This document shows positions 44,214 to 52,826 of a stretch of DNA of 64,000 nt, piece by piece. Both the position numbers and the translations under genes were made by a program. Under the pieces are notes generated by a model that searched no databases, had not been told where the DNA came from, and saw nothing but the letters and a program-made list of their open reading frames with translations. Origin of the DNA: Methylobacterium radiotolerans JCM 2831 (GTDB lineage Bacteria; Pseudomonadota; Alphaproteobacteria; Rhizobiales; Beijerinckiaceae); contig NC_010510.1 in assembly GCF_000019725.1 (NCBI RefSeq), positions 1-64,000 of the forward strand, written 5' to 3'. Within the stretch, counting starts at the first letter, position 1, and each line of letters opens with the position of its first letter.

Positions 44214-45806
44214 TCAGGCGGGCCGGACGTTCCAGAAGGTCGGGAACCCGTCGAGGATGCCGGTGAGCCGGGAGCGGTAGGCGGTCGGCTGCAGGTACTG
44301 CCCGAGGGGATAGTAGGGCACGTCCTGCATCGCCTGGAGCTGGATGTCCCGGCAGAGCGCGGCGCGCGCCGCCTCGTCCGGGGCTGTGAGCCAGGCGTCG
44401 CGCAGGGACTCGATCCGCGGGGTCGTGGCCCAGCCAGCGTAGCCGGTCTCGCCGGTGCCGCGCAGGGCGATGTAGCCCGCGGGGTTGAGCCAATCCATGC
44501 CGGACCAGTTGGTGACGAAGGCGCTCCAGCCGCCCTCGGAGACCGGCCCCTTGCGGTTGCGCCGCTGCAGCATCGCGTTGAACTCGACCGCGTAGACCTC
44601 GACCGTCATGCCGACGCGCTGGAGCAGGTCGGCCGCGACCTGACCGAGCGCCAGAAGGGGCGCCGAGTTCGACGGCACCATCAGCAGCACGGTCTCGCCA
44701 TTGTAGCCGGCGGCCTTGAGGTCGGCGCGCACCCGCGCCGGATCGCGCGGATCCGTGAGCGGCTGCAATCCGTCCGTCGAGGCCATCGGCGTGCCCGGGC
44801 AGAAGAAGCCGAGAGGCACGTGGAACAGGCCGGGATCCTCGGCGCCGACGACCCCCTGCATGCAGGCGGTCTGGTCGATCCCGCCCCAGAGCGCCCGCCG
44901 GATCGCCGGGTTGTTGAAGGGCGGCTGCAGGTGGTTGACCCGCAGCATGGTCACGAAGCCGGTCGGGTCGAGGACGCGGGTGCTCACGCCTTTGGCGGCG
45001 TGCAGGAGCCCGAGCTGGTCGTGCGAGGCGTATTCCTGCCAGTCCGCCTCGCCGGCGATCAGCGCCGAGGTCGCCGTGGAGGTGTCGCCGATCACGCGCC
45101 ACTCGACCCGGTCGAAGTGGACGACCTTCGGACCCGAGGTCCAGGTGAGCGGGCCGTCCCGGCGCGGCACGTAGCCCTCGAAGCGGGTGTAGACGACGCG
45201 GTCGCCGGGCACCCGCTCGTCCGCCTTGAAGCGGAACGGGCCCGAGCCGATGAGCTCCGGCACCTGCTGGAACGGGTCGGTGGCGGCGAGGCGCTCCGGC
45301 ATCATGGCGCAGACCGGGACGGACGCCTTGCCCAGCGCGATCGGCAGCAGCGGGAACGGGTGCTTGAGGCGGAACCGGATCGTCCGGTCGTCGGGCGCGG
45401 AGAGCTCGTCGGTCGCCTCCATGAGGGAGCCGCCGAACGGGTCGCGCTTCGCCCAGCGCCGCAGGGAGGCGACGCAGTCGCGGGCCAGCACCGGCGTCCC
45501 GTCGTGGAAGCGCAGGCCCTCGCGCAGGGTCAGGTCCCAGCGGCGCCCGTCCGCCTCGACGCGGTGGCCCTCGACCATCTGCGGCGTGGCGCGATAGGCT
45601 GCGTCCATGCCGTAGAGCGTGTCGAAGACCATGTAGCCGTGGTTGCGGGTGATGTACGCGAAGGTCGTCACCGGATCGAGGGTGACGAGATCCTGCTGCG
45701 GGATGAAGCGCAGGGTCCTGGCAGCCTCCGCACGGACGAGGGCCGGCGCCGCGACGGCGCCGGCGACGAGGGCGCCGGCTCCCTGCAACAGCGTGCGTCG
45801 CTTCAT
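44214..45806 (-). CDS. ABC substrate-binding protein, family 5 (oligopeptide type), copy 1
   Basis: A 530-residue periplasmic binding protein. A twin-arginine-type signal (KRRTLLQGAGALVAGAVAAP) suggests Tat export. The SBP_bac_5 core follows: LVTLDPVTTFAYITRNHGYM, LREGLRFHDGTPVLARDCVA, PFNNPAIRRALWGGIDQ, GGWSAFVTNWSGMDWLNPAG and PYYPLGQYLQP. Family members bind peptides, nickel, opines or other amides for Dpp/Opp-type importers. No Dpp-like permease or ATPase is present anywhere in the window, so this is an orphan. It ends the minus-strand operon that begins at 50338 and is a clear paralogue of the protein at 55084-56679. Start: MKRRTLL at 45806. Confidence 0.92.
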   Translation of the reverse strand: MKRRTLLQGAGALVAGAVAAPALVRAEAARTLRFIPQQDLVTLDPVTTFAYITRNHGYMVFDTLYGMDAAYRATPQMVEGHRVEADGRRWDLTLREGLRFHDGTPVLARDCVASLRRWAKRDPFGGSLMEATDELSAPDDRTIRFRLKHPFPLLPIALGKASVPVCAMMPERLAATDPFQQVPELIGSGPFRFKADERVPGDRVVYTRFEGYVPRRDGPLTWTSGPKVVHFDRVEWRVIGDTSTATSALIAGEADWQEYASHDQLGLLHAAKGVSTRVLDPTGFVTMLRVNHLQPPFNNPAIRRALWGGIDQTACMQGVVGAEDPGLFHVPLGFFCPGTPMASTDGLQPLTDPRDPARVRADLKAAGYNGETVLLMVPSNSAPLLALGQVAADLLQRVGMTVEVYAVEFNAMLQRRNRKGPVSEGGWSAFVTNWSGMDWLNPAGYIALRGTGETGYAGWATTPRIESLRDAWLTAPDEAARAALCRDIQLQAMQDVPYYPLGQYLQPTAYRSRLTGILDGFPTFWNVRPA

Positions 45807-45994
45807 CCGAAACCTCCCGCTCTGCTCCGGCACCGCGCCTCGCGCGCCTGCGGCCCGAGGCCCCGCGGGGCGCCCGGCCCGGCATCGCTTGCAGGAACGG
45901 GGCCGGCTTCCGCTCGGGGGGGACCGGCCGGCCCTCGACCGGGGGCGCGAGGCGGCGGCCCGTCAGTCCGACCTCCGTTCGTGAAAACAGCGCC

Positions 45995-47161
45995 TCACCG
46001 CAGCGACAGGGTGCGGGGCAGGTCGGACAGGGGCTCGGCCCCGCTGGCGGTGACGATGACGGTCTCGGATGCGCCGACCGTCCAGGCGCCGTAGCGGCGC
46101 AGGGTGGCCGGCAGGTGGAAGACCATCCCGGGCTCGATCGGCCGGTCCTCACCGGTGAAGAGCGAGAGCAGACCGCCCTCCCCCCAGTCCGGGGCGAAGG
46201 CGACGCCCATCGAGTAGCCGATGCGCTTGCGGAAGGCCGGGCCGTAGCCCGCCGCGTCGATGACGGCCTGCGCCGCTTCGTGGGGAGCCGAGCAGGGATG
46301 GCCGGGGCGAATCGCGTCGAGCGCCGCGTCGAGGGCGCGCAGGGCGCAGTCCATCATCCGCGACGCCTCGTCCGGCGGCGGGCCGATCCAGACGCTGCGC
46401 ATCAGCGCCGCGTGGTAGCGGGCGTGGCTGCCGGCGAGTTCGAGGAAGACCGCGTCGCCCGGCTCCAGCCGACGCCGCCGCCACGTCATGTGCGGCAGCC
46501 CGCTGCGCGGGCCCGACGCGACCAGGGGCTCCATCGCCATGGCCTCGGACCCGGCGGCCGTCGCGGCCGCCAGCATGGCGGCGGCGACGGCGTTCTCGTC
46601 GGTGCCCGCCGCGCAGGCATCGAGCCCCGCGGCGAGCCCGGCCTGCGCGTACCGGGCGGCGGCCCGGATCGCCTCCAGCTCGGCCGCCGACTTCACCGCC
46701 CGCAAGGGGGCCAGGAGGCCGGAGCCGTCGGGCAGCGGGCCGCGGCCGAGGGCAGCGTCGATCCGTCCCGCGAGCGCCGGCGAGACGAACCAGCCGTCCC
46801 GCTCCAGGGCCGGCCGGGCGAGCCCGCGCCGGCGCACGAGGGCCGCCAGGGCCTCGACCGGGTCGGCGCCGTCCGGATAGGCCTGGATGTCGTCGAGCCA
46901 CGTGTTGGCGGCCGCACCCGGCAGTTCGAGCTGCCGGACGAGGAGCGCCGGGTCGCCCTCCACCGGCACGAGGAGGGCCTGGAAGGCGAAGTAGCCCGCG
47001 GTCTGGCGGCCGGTCAGCCAGTAGATCGTCTCCGGGCCGGTCACCACCAGGGCGTCGTGGCCGGCCGCCGCGATGGCGGCCCGGGCCGCCCCCTGCCGGG
47101 CGGCGAACTCCGCCTCCGGGAAGGCCGCCTCGCGGCCGCGCAGGTCCGTGAACTCGTGCAT
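45995..47161 (-). CDS. M24-family creatinase/ectoine-hydrolase-like protein
   Basis: A 388-residue pita-bread-fold protein. The N-domain runs to about 150 (ARAAIAAAGHDALVVTGPET, IYWLTGRQTAGYFAFQALLV). The C-domain corresponds to M24 aminopeptidases, but the metal ligands are changed: the first Asp becomes Glu (FLELAG), the second becomes Ala (YHAALMR), the His motif is GYSMGVAFAPDWGEG, and the Glu ligands near the end are absent (PGMVFHLPATL, GASETVIV). This is the situation in creatinase and related metal-independent amidinohydrolases/ectoine hydrolases (DoeA-like), which cleave small guanidino or cyclic amidine compounds. The 26-bp gap to the upstream GntR gene makes them cotranscribed. Confidence 0.88.
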   Translation of the reverse strand: MHEFTDLRGREAAFPEAEFAARQGAARAAIAAAGHDALVVTGPETIYWLTGRQTAGYFAFQALLVPVEGDPALLVRQLELPGAAANTWLDDIQAYPDGADPVEALAALVRRRGLARPALERDGWFVSPALAGRIDAALGRGPLPDGSGLLAPLRAVKSAAELEAIRAAARYAQAGLAAGLDACAAGTDENAVAAAMLAAATAAGSEAMAMEPLVASGPRSGLPHMTWRRRRLEPGDAVFLELAGSHARYHAALMRSVWIGPPPDEASRMMDCALRALDAALDAIRPGHPCSAPHEAAQAVIDAAGYGPAFRKRIGYSMGVAFAPDWGEGGLLSLFTGEDRPIEPGMVFHLPATLRRYGAWTVGASETVIVTASGAEPLSDLPRTLSLR

Positions 47162-47187
47162 CGCGCCGCCCTCGTCTCAGACTGCGC

Positions 47188-47868
47188 TCAGACTTCGCTC
47201 AGGCGTCGGATGATGCCCTGCTTGAAGTTCTCGAGATGGGCCGCGATGGCGTCCGCCGCCGCCGCCGCGTCCTTGGCCCGCAGGGCGGCGACCACCGCGA
47301 GGTGTTCGCGATGGACCGCCTCGAACCGCTCGGGCATCCGGCTCAGGTTGAACATCTGCGTCTTGAGCCGCAGGTCCTTGATCGTCTTGGCGAGGATCGC
47401 GTTGTGGCTGTGATCCGCGATCAGGTCGTGGAAGCGCCTGTCGACCTCCCAATTGCCCGGCGCGTCCGGATCGCCCGCCGCCAGAAGCGACTCCATCTGC
47501 CGCTGCAGGTCCGCCAGCACCGCGTCGGCGATCCGGCCGGTGGCCAGCGTGACGCTCTCCCGTTCCAGCAGGCGGCGGACATGCAGGATCTCGATCAGCT
47601 CGCGCAGGGAGAACTCCTTGACCACGAGCATCCCGCCGGGCTGCCGCTCGATCAGCCCCTCGGTCTCCAGGCGCGACATCGCCTCGCGGGTCGGGGTCCG
47701 CGAGATGTCGAGCATCTCGGCCAGGCGGCGCTCGTGCAGCACGGTGCCGGCCGGAAGGTCGCGGCGGACCAGCATGTCGAGCAGACGGTCGTAGGCCATC
47801 TGACCGAGACTCTGCTCGCGCCGGGCACTGAGCGCCGTCGTGTAGGACGATGCGTCGAGGGTCTTCAT
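47188..47868 (-). CDS. GntR-family (FadR-type) transcriptional regulator
   Basis: A 226-residue regulator. The winged helix spans residues 20-85: GQMAYDRLLDMLVRRDLPAG, ERRLAEMLDISRTPTREAMS, RLETEGLIERQPGGMLVV. The all-helical FCD effector domain follows, with RRLLERESV, DRRFHDLI and REHLAVVAAL, whose Asp/His positions usually bind a metal and a carboxylate ligand. It lies inside the minus-strand operon between the binding protein and the M24 hydrolase, so it probably autoregulates and controls the divergent control region at 50339-50769. GGGAGGACGCG precedes the ATG at 47868. Confidence 0.92.
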   Translation of the reverse strand: MKTLDASSYTTALSARREQSLGQMAYDRLLDMLVRRDLPAGTVLHERRLAEMLDISRTPTREAMSRLETEGLIERQPGGMLVVKEFSLRELIEILHVRRLLERESVTLATGRIADAVLADLQRQMESLLAAGDPDAPGNWEVDRRFHDLIADHSHNAILAKTIKDLRLKTQMFNLSRMPERFEAVHREHLAVVAALRAKDAAAAADAIAAHLENFKQGIIRRLSEV

Positions 47869-47879
47869 CGCGTCCTCCC

Positions 47880-47902
47880 GGGGCGGCCGACCGGGCCGCC
47901 CC
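47880..47902. terminator. Strong 9-bp hairpin with T-rich flank
   Basis: GGGGCGGCC (47880-47888) pairs perfectly with GGCCGCCCC (47894-47902) around a 5-nt loop; ctgttttctttttc follows on the plus strand. As a terminator it would act on plus-strand (antisense) transcription; on the operon's own minus strand it is an intercistronic hairpin between the binding-protein and GntR genes. Confidence 0.6.
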
Positions 47903-47937
47903 CTGTTTTCTTTTTCTCTGGCGTCCGGCGCGCCCGC

Positions 47938-48747
47938 CTACATGGCGGGCGTGCGGATCGGCTCCTTCGGGGCCGGGTCATAGCCGATCAGCGGCGTGAC
48001 GAGCTTGGCGTAGGTACCGTCGGCGACCATCTCGGCCAGGGCCTTGTTGACGGCGGCGTGCAGGTTCGGCTTGCCCTTCTTGATGGCGAAGCCCTTCTGG
48101 ACCGTGCTGAGCGGGGTCTCGATCATCACCAGCGGCAGCTTGCGCGCCTTGATCGCGTAGTTGCCGGCCACCGCGTCGTTGATCACCGCGTCGATGTTGC
48201 CGCCGACGAGGTCCTGCATGGCGTCCGCGGCGGTCTTGTAGCTCTTCAGGGTGGCACCGTGCTCCTCGGCGAGCTTGCCGAAGGTCGAGGCCGAGAGGGC
48301 GCCGACGTTGCGGCCCTTGAGATCGTCTGGCCCCTTGATGCCGGTATCCTTGCGGGTGACGATCCGCGCGCCGGATTCGAGCCACCCGTCCGCGAAGGCG
48401 ACCTGCTTCTGGCGGGCGGGGGTGATGTCCATCGACTCGCTGGTGATGTCGTACTGATCGGCCATCAGGCCCACCAGCAGAGCGTCGAACTTGATGTTGA
48501 CCGGGCTGTATTCGAGTCCGAGCCGGCGGCAGACCTCGCGCATGACCCGGACCTCCAGGCCGTCGAGCTCGCCGCTCGGCGTGCGCATGCTGAACGGCGC
48601 GAAGGTGCTGTCGGTGGCCACGATCAGCTTGCCGGGCTCGATCAGCTCGAGCTTGCCCTCGGCGGCGCGGGCCGCTGGAGCGGCGAGGAGGCCGGTGCCG
48701 AGGCTGGCGCAGAGGGCGGCGAGGGCGAGGACGTGGCGGCGGTTCAT
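47938..48747 (-). CDS. Polar amino-acid ABC substrate-binding protein (family 3)
   Basis: A 269-residue periplasmic protein with a Sec signal (ALAALCASLGTGLLAAPAAR, cleavage near ARA-AEG). The SBP_bac_3 core reads LIVATDSTFAPFSMRTPSGE, LDGLEVRVMREVCRRLGL, FDALLVGLMADQYDITSESM and a second lobe ending DAVINDAVAGNYAIK. The Arg and Asp/Glu positions that grip alpha-amino and carboxyl groups are present in TFAPFSM and DITSESMDITPAR. It feeds the permease and ATPase encoded just upstream in the same transcript. The ligand is an amino-acid-like compound, perhaps a carbamoylated or cyclic derivative given the neighbours. Confidence 0.93.
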   Translation of the reverse strand: MNRRHVLALAALCASLGTGLLAAPAARAAEGKLELIEPGKLIVATDSTFAPFSMRTPSGELDGLEVRVMREVCRRLGLEYSPVNIKFDALLVGLMADQYDITSESMDITPARQKQVAFADGWLESGARIVTRKDTGIKGPDDLKGRNVGALSASTFGKLAEEHGATLKSYKTAADAMQDLVGGNIDAVINDAVAGNYAIKARKLPLVMIETPLSTVQKGFAIKKGKPNLHAAVNKALAEMVADGTYAKLVTPLIGYDPAPKEPIRTPAM

Positions 48748-48813
48748 GAAGGTCTCCGGTCTCGGGACGGGGCGGGAGGGGTCGGCCGCGGCCCGTCCCG
48801 CGGCGGGTGAGGC

Positions 48814-49497
48814 TCAGGACAGGCGGGCGTAGCGCCGCTCGAAATAGGCCGAGAGCTGCGACAGGATCGACGTGAGGCCGAGGTAGATCAGCGCCGCCGC
48901 GATGTAGAAATCGAACGGCCGGAAGGTCGTGGCGATCATGAGCTGCGCGTAGAGCGTCAGCTCGACCACCGTGATCGTCGACAGGAGCGAGGTGTTCTTG
49001 ACCGCCGAGATCGCCTCGTTGGTCAGGGACGGCAGGATCATGCGGAAGACCTGCGGCAGGACGATCCGGACCATCATGATCCGCGGGTTCATGCCCAGCG
49101 CGAGCGCCGACTCGACCTGACCCCGGGGGATCGCCGCGAGGCCGGCCCGGATGGTCTCCGCCACGTAGGCGCCGCTGCTGACGCCCAGCGCGATGATGCC
49201 GGCGGTCACGGGCGAGAGCTTCACCCCGATCTGCGGCATGCCGAAATACACGATGAAGACCTGGATCAGGGTCGGCGTGCCGCGGATGAACCAGACGTAG
49301 AAGCTCGCCAGCGCCCTGAACGGCGCGAAGGACGAGCGCTTGCCCAGCGCCCCGAGCAGGCCGCAGACCCAGCTCACCAGGATGCTCGCCACCGTGACGC
49401 CGAGCACCACCAGGGTCGCCGAGAGGAAGCCGGGGCCGTAGGTGACGACCTCGTCCGAGAGGGTGAGCCACAACTCCTGCAACGCCGTGCCAGTCAT
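48814..49497 (-). CDS. Amino-acid ABC transporter permease (HisM/GlnP type)
   Basis: A 227-residue inner-membrane protein with about five TM segments (FLSATLVVLGVTVASILVSW, IQVFIVYFGMP, VTAGIIALGVSSGAYVAETI). The EAA loop is readable as ESALALGMNPRIMMVRIVLPQVFR, which docks the ATPase. FLSATLVVLGVT...RGTPTLIQVF is the HEQRO-family start. Only one permease gene is present, so it should homodimerise. It is separated by 34 bp from the ATPase gene and 66 bp from the binding protein. Confidence 0.93.
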   Translation of the reverse strand: MTGTALQELWLTLSDEVVTYGPGFLSATLVVLGVTVASILVSWVCGLLGALGKRSSFAPFRALASFYVWFIRGTPTLIQVFIVYFGMPQIGVKLSPVTAGIIALGVSSGAYVAETIRAGLAAIPRGQVESALALGMNPRIMMVRIVLPQVFRMILPSLTNEAISAVKNTSLLSTITVVELTLYAQLMIATTFRPFDFYIAAALIYLGLTSILSQLSAYFERRYARLS

Positions 49498-49531
49498 CGC
49501 CGTCCGATCTCCTTGGGGATGGGCCGGCGGC

Positions 49532-50338
49532 TCACGCCGTCTGTCCGGGCGCGGCGGGCTGATGCAGCACGCGCCGGAGGAACTGGCGCAGCCGCTCGCT
49601 CCGGGGCGCGCCGATGATGTCGTCCGGCGGCCCGTCCTCGGCGATCACGCCGCCGTCGAAGAACAGGGTGCGGGTGCCGACGTCCCGGGCGAACGCCATC
49701 TCGTGGGTGACGAGCAGCATCGTCATCCCGTCCGCCGCGAGGGAGCCCATCAGCGCCAGCACCTCGCCCACCAGCTCCGGGTCGAGGGCCGAGGTCACCT
49801 CGTCGAACAGCATCACCTTGGGCGCCATCGCCAGGGCGCGCACGATCGCCACGCGCTGCTGCTGCCCGCCGGAGAGCTTCGACGGGTAGGCGTGCCGCTT
49901 CTCGTAGAGGCCGATGCGCTGGAGCAGCGCCTCGGCCTCCGCGACCGCCTGCCGCCGCGGCAGCCGGCGCACCCGGATCGGCGCCTCGATGACGTTCTCC
50001 AGCACGGTCATGTGCGGCCAGAGATTGTAGCTCTGGAAGACCATGCCGATCCGCGCGCGCAGCTCGCAGAGCTGCTGCGGCGTCGGCTGGCGGCGGGCGC
50101 CCTGCTCGTAGTCGAAGGCGAAGCGCTCGAAATCCATGAAGCCGGAGGTCGGCGTCTCCATGAGGTTCAGGCAGCGCAGGAACGTGCTCTTGCCCGAGCC
50201 GCTCGCGCCGATGATCGACACGACCTCGCCCTCGTGGATGTCGAGGGAGATGCCTTTCAGGACCTCGTTGGCGCCGTAGCTCTTGTGCAGCTTCCTGATC
50301 TTCAGGAGCGGAGGCGCGGCCGTCTCGATCTGAGTCAT
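49532..50338 (-). CDS. Amino-acid ABC transporter ATP-binding protein (GlnQ/HisP type)
   Basis: A 268-residue ABC ATPase with Walker [11 protein letters not shown]-loop [13 protein letters not shown], signature [17 protein letters not shown], Walker [15 protein letters not shown] and H-loop VTHEM. The [11 protein letters not shown] segment is typical of polar amino-acid uptake ATPases. It powers the permease encoded next. It is the first gene of the minus-strand operon. The ATG at 50338 ([10 protein letters not shown]) is chosen because upstream codons run into the AT-rich promoter region. Confidence 0.93.
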   Translation of the reverse strand: MTQIETAAPPLLKIRKLHKSYGANEVLKGISLDIHEGEVVSIIGASGSGKSTFLRCLNLMETPTSGFMDFERFAFDYEQGARRQPTPQQLCELRARIGMVFQSYNLWPHMTVLENVIEAPIRVRRLPRRQAVAEAEALLQRIGLYEKRHAYPSKLSGGQQQRVAIVRALAMAPKVMLFDEVTSALDPELVGEVLALMGSLAADGMTMLLVTHEMAFARDVGTRTLFFDGGVIAEDGPPDDIIGAPRSERLRQFLRRVLHQPAAPGQTA

Positions 50339-50769
50339 CGTCGAACCCGATGTGATGCGATTCCGTCGCGGATCTCTGCTTCGATCCACGCCAGATCGGC
50401 GCCTGTTTTTCAATATTTTGCTTGTCAAAGCCGTCGTATGGGAGCTTTTATTTCGCCATCTGACCCGTTTTACGTTGCCAAGTCCGCTTCGATGTCTTAG
50501 CAGAGCCGGTATACCGCCGGCATTCAAGCGGTATTTTTGAGCATGGCTGCCTTCGACATGGTCATCGAGCCCCTGGATCCCGGTCTTCCCTTCGCGATCG
50601 CGCAGGACCCGTGCCTCATAGTTCAGCCGATGGTCCGGCTCGGGCCGGCGCATCGGCGGGCTGCGGCCTTGGAATCCCGGGCCGCCACCGGCCGCGGTCC
50701 CGCGATCCGCGCCGAACCGGATGGCGGCGATCGGCGACGGTCGGAGGCCGCGCGCACGGGGCAGGCGGC
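50339..50769. promoter_or_regulatory. Divergent control region of the two catabolic operons
   Basis: The 431 bp between the ABC operon (minus) and the M20-pxp operon (plus) contain a marked AT-rich part at about 50400-50545 (ctgtttttcaatattttgcttgtc, gcttttatttcgcc, cggtatttttgagc). This is the only such composition for 25 kb and the natural site for both promoters and the GntR operator. The remainder up to 50769 (GC-rich) has no coding signature; a short frame starting near 50537 is judged spurious. Confidence 0.55.
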
Positions 50770-52026
50770 ATGACCGGCCTCGCGATCGACCCGGATTTCT
50801 GCGCGGGCCTGTTCGCCGAGCTCCTGGCCTTCAGCCAGGACGCGCCGGGCGTGACGCGGGCGGCCTACGGCGCCGGCGAGGAGCGCGCCCACGCTCTGAT
50901 GCGGGCCACCGGACTGGCGCTCGGACTCACCGCCGAGACCGACGCGGCCGGCAACCTGTTCCTGACGATGGCGGGGCGCGAGCCGGCGCTGGCGCCCTGG
51001 ATGGTGGGCTCGCACGTCGACACGGTGCCCCACGGGGGCAATTTCGACGGGGCGGCGGGCGTGATCGGCGGCCTCGCGGCCGTGGAGGCCCTGCGCCGAG
51101 CGGGCGTCGTGCCGGCGCGGCCCGTGACGGTGGCGGTGTTCCGGGCCGAGGAGAGCGTGTGGTTCCCGGACTCCTATGTCGGCAGCCGGGCCGCCTTCGG
51201 CCTGCTGCCGCCGGAGGTGCTCGACCTGCCCCGCGCCGATACCGGCCGGAGCCTGCGCGACCACATGGCCGATCTCGGCTTGCGGCCGGAGGCGGTGGCG
51301 CGGGGCGAGCGGCTCCTCGACCCGGCGCGGATCCACGGCTTCGTGGAGATGCATATCGAGCAGGGGCCGGCGCTGGAGGCGGCCGGGATCCCGGTGGGCT
51401 TCGTCACGGCGATCAGCGGCAGCTTCCGCTACCGCAAGGCGGCTTGCTTCGGCCGCTACGGCCATTCCGGGGCCGTGGCGCGGAGCGAGCGCAGCGACGC
51501 CGTCTTCGCCCTCGCCGACCTGATCACCGGGCTGGACGCGCTCTGGGGCACGCTGGAGGCGGAGGGCTGCCCGGCCACGATCACGCTGGGCGAGGTCGGC
51601 ACCGACCCGGTCCAGCACGCCTTCGCCAAGATCCCCGGCGAGGTCCGCTTCTGCCTCGACGTGCGCAGCACCGAGCCGGCCGTTCTCGACTGGATCGAGG
51701 CGGCGCTCGCCGAGCGCGTCGCCGCCGTCGAGGCCGCCCGCTCGGTGCGCTTCGTCCTGGGCGAGCGCACCGGCAGCACGCCGGCGCGGATGAGCGCCGC
51801 GCTGGTCGAGGCCCTGTCCGGACACGCGCACCGGCTCGGGATGCCGTTCCGCACGATGGCGAGCGGGGCGGGGCACGACACCGCGACGCTGGCCGGCCAG
51901 GGCGTGCCGAGCACCATGATCTTCATCCGCAACCAGAACGGCAGCCACAACCCGGACGAGGCGATGCGGATCGAGGATCTGTGCGCGGCCGCGACCCTGG
52001 TGGCCCACTTGGTCGCTGAAGCCTGA
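50770..52026 (+). CDS. M20 zinc amidohydrolase, N-carbamoyl-L-amino-acid hydrolase-like (copy 2)
   Basis: A 418-residue paralogue of the enzyme at 39253. Ligands: [51 protein letters not shown] and NGSHNPDE, with [17 protein letters not shown] present in canonical form, unlike copy 1. The lid loop is [18 protein letters not shown]. It probably hydrolyses an N-carbamoyl or N-acyl amino acid, different from copy 1 given the changed lid. It leads the plus-strand operon, 26 bp before pxpA; linkage to 5-oxoprolinase suggests the amide products enter the glutamate/amino-acid pool. The ATG at 50770 lies shortly after the control region. Confidence 0.9.
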   Translation: MTGLAIDPDFCAGLFAELLAFSQDAPGVTRAAYGAGEERAHALMRATGLALGLTAETDAAGNLFLTMAGREPALAPWMVGSHVDTVPHGGNFDGAAGVIGGLAAVEALRRAGVVPARPVTVAVFRAEESVWFPDSYVGSRAAFGLLPPEVLDLPRADTGRSLRDHMADLGLRPEAVARGERLLDPARIHGFVEMHIEQGPALEAAGIPVGFVTAISGSFRYRKAACFGRYGHSGAVARSERSDAVFALADLITGLDALWGTLEAEGCPATITLGEVGTDPVQHAFAKIPGEVRFCLDVRSTEPAVLDWIEAALAERVAAVEAARSVRFVLGERTGSTPARMSAALVEALSGHAHRLGMPFRTMASGAGHDTATLAGQGVPSTMIFIRNQNGSHNPDEAMRIEDLCAAATLVAHLVAEA

Positions 52027-52052
52027 CCCCGCGCGCGAGAAAGGATGCACCG

Positions 52053-52826
52053 ATGATCGTCGATCTGAACTGCGACATGGGCGAGGGCTTCGGCGTCTAC
52101 CGCCTGGGCGACGATGCCGAGATGCTGACCGTGGCGACCTCGGCCAACATCGCCTGCGGCTTCCATGCCGGCGACCCGCTGGTGATGCACGAGACCCTGA
52201 GCCGCGCCGCCGCGAACGGCGTCCAGGCCGGCGCCCATCCGAGCTTCCTCGACCTCTGGGGCTTCGGCCGGCGGCCGATCCACGGCGAGCGCCCCGCCGA
52301 CATCGAGAAGGCGGTCCTCTACCAGGTCGGCGCCCTCCTGGCCCTCGCGCAGGATGCCGGCTGCCCGGTGCGCCACGTGAAGACTCACGGGGCGATGGGC
52401 AACATGGCCAACGAGGATGCCGACCTCGCCCTGGCTGTGGCGCGGGCGATCCGCACCCTCGACCGCGACCTGATCTTCGTGGTCATGCCGGGCCTGGAGA
52501 CCGAGCGGGCCGGCGAGAAACTCGGGCTGCCGATCGCGCGCGAGATCTACGCCGACCGCGCCTACGCGGATGACGGCACCCTGGTCTCGCGCAAGCTCCC
52601 CGGCGCCGTGCTGCACGATCCCGACGCCGTCTCGCAGCGCGTGGCGCGGATGCTGGAGGACGGGGCGATCACCTGCCTGTCCGGGCGGCGCATCCCGACG
52701 CGGATCGACACGGTCTGCGTCCACGGGGACACGCCCGGCGCCGTCGCCATGGCCCGCCGCTTGCGCGCGGAGTGCGCCGCCAAGGGGATTGCCCTGCGCC
52801 CGATGGCGGAGGTGCTGGGTGTCTGA
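52053..52826 (+). CDS. pxpA: 5-oxoprolinase subunit PxpA (LamB/YcsF family)
   Basis: A 257-residue protein with family landmarks at the start (VDLNCDMGEGFGVYRLGDDA), SANIACGFHAGDPLVMHETL, GAHPSFLDLWGFGRRPI, VRHVKTHGAMGNMANED and CVHGDTPGAV. PxpA forms, with PxpB and PxpC, the prokaryotic ATP-dependent 5-oxoprolinase that opens pyroglutamate to glutamate in the cytoplasm. GAGAAAGGATG precedes the ATG. It overlaps pxpB by 8 nt, so the three subunits are made together. Confidence 0.95.
   Translation: MIVDLNCDMGEGFGVYRLGDDAEMLTVATSANIACGFHAGDPLVMHETLSRAAANGVQAGAHPSFLDLWGFGRRPIHGERPADIEKAVLYQVGALLALAQDAGCPVRHVKTHGAMGNMANEDADLALAVARAIRTLDRDLIFVVMPGLETERAGEKLGLPIAREIYADRAYADDGTLVSRKLPGAVLHDPDAVSQRVARMLEDGAITCLSGRRIPTRIDTVCVHGDTPGAVAMARRLRAECAAKGIALRPMAEVLGV

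Noticed and set aside
38995..44280. Frames of 800 or more aa across the hydantoin-type genes on both strands
   Set aside because: They run through several real genes, lack plausible starts and show no conserved residues.
50537..50773. 78-codon plus-strand frame upstream of the second M20 gene
   Set aside because: No conserved pattern, lies in the divergent control region and runs into the M20 start; judged spurious.
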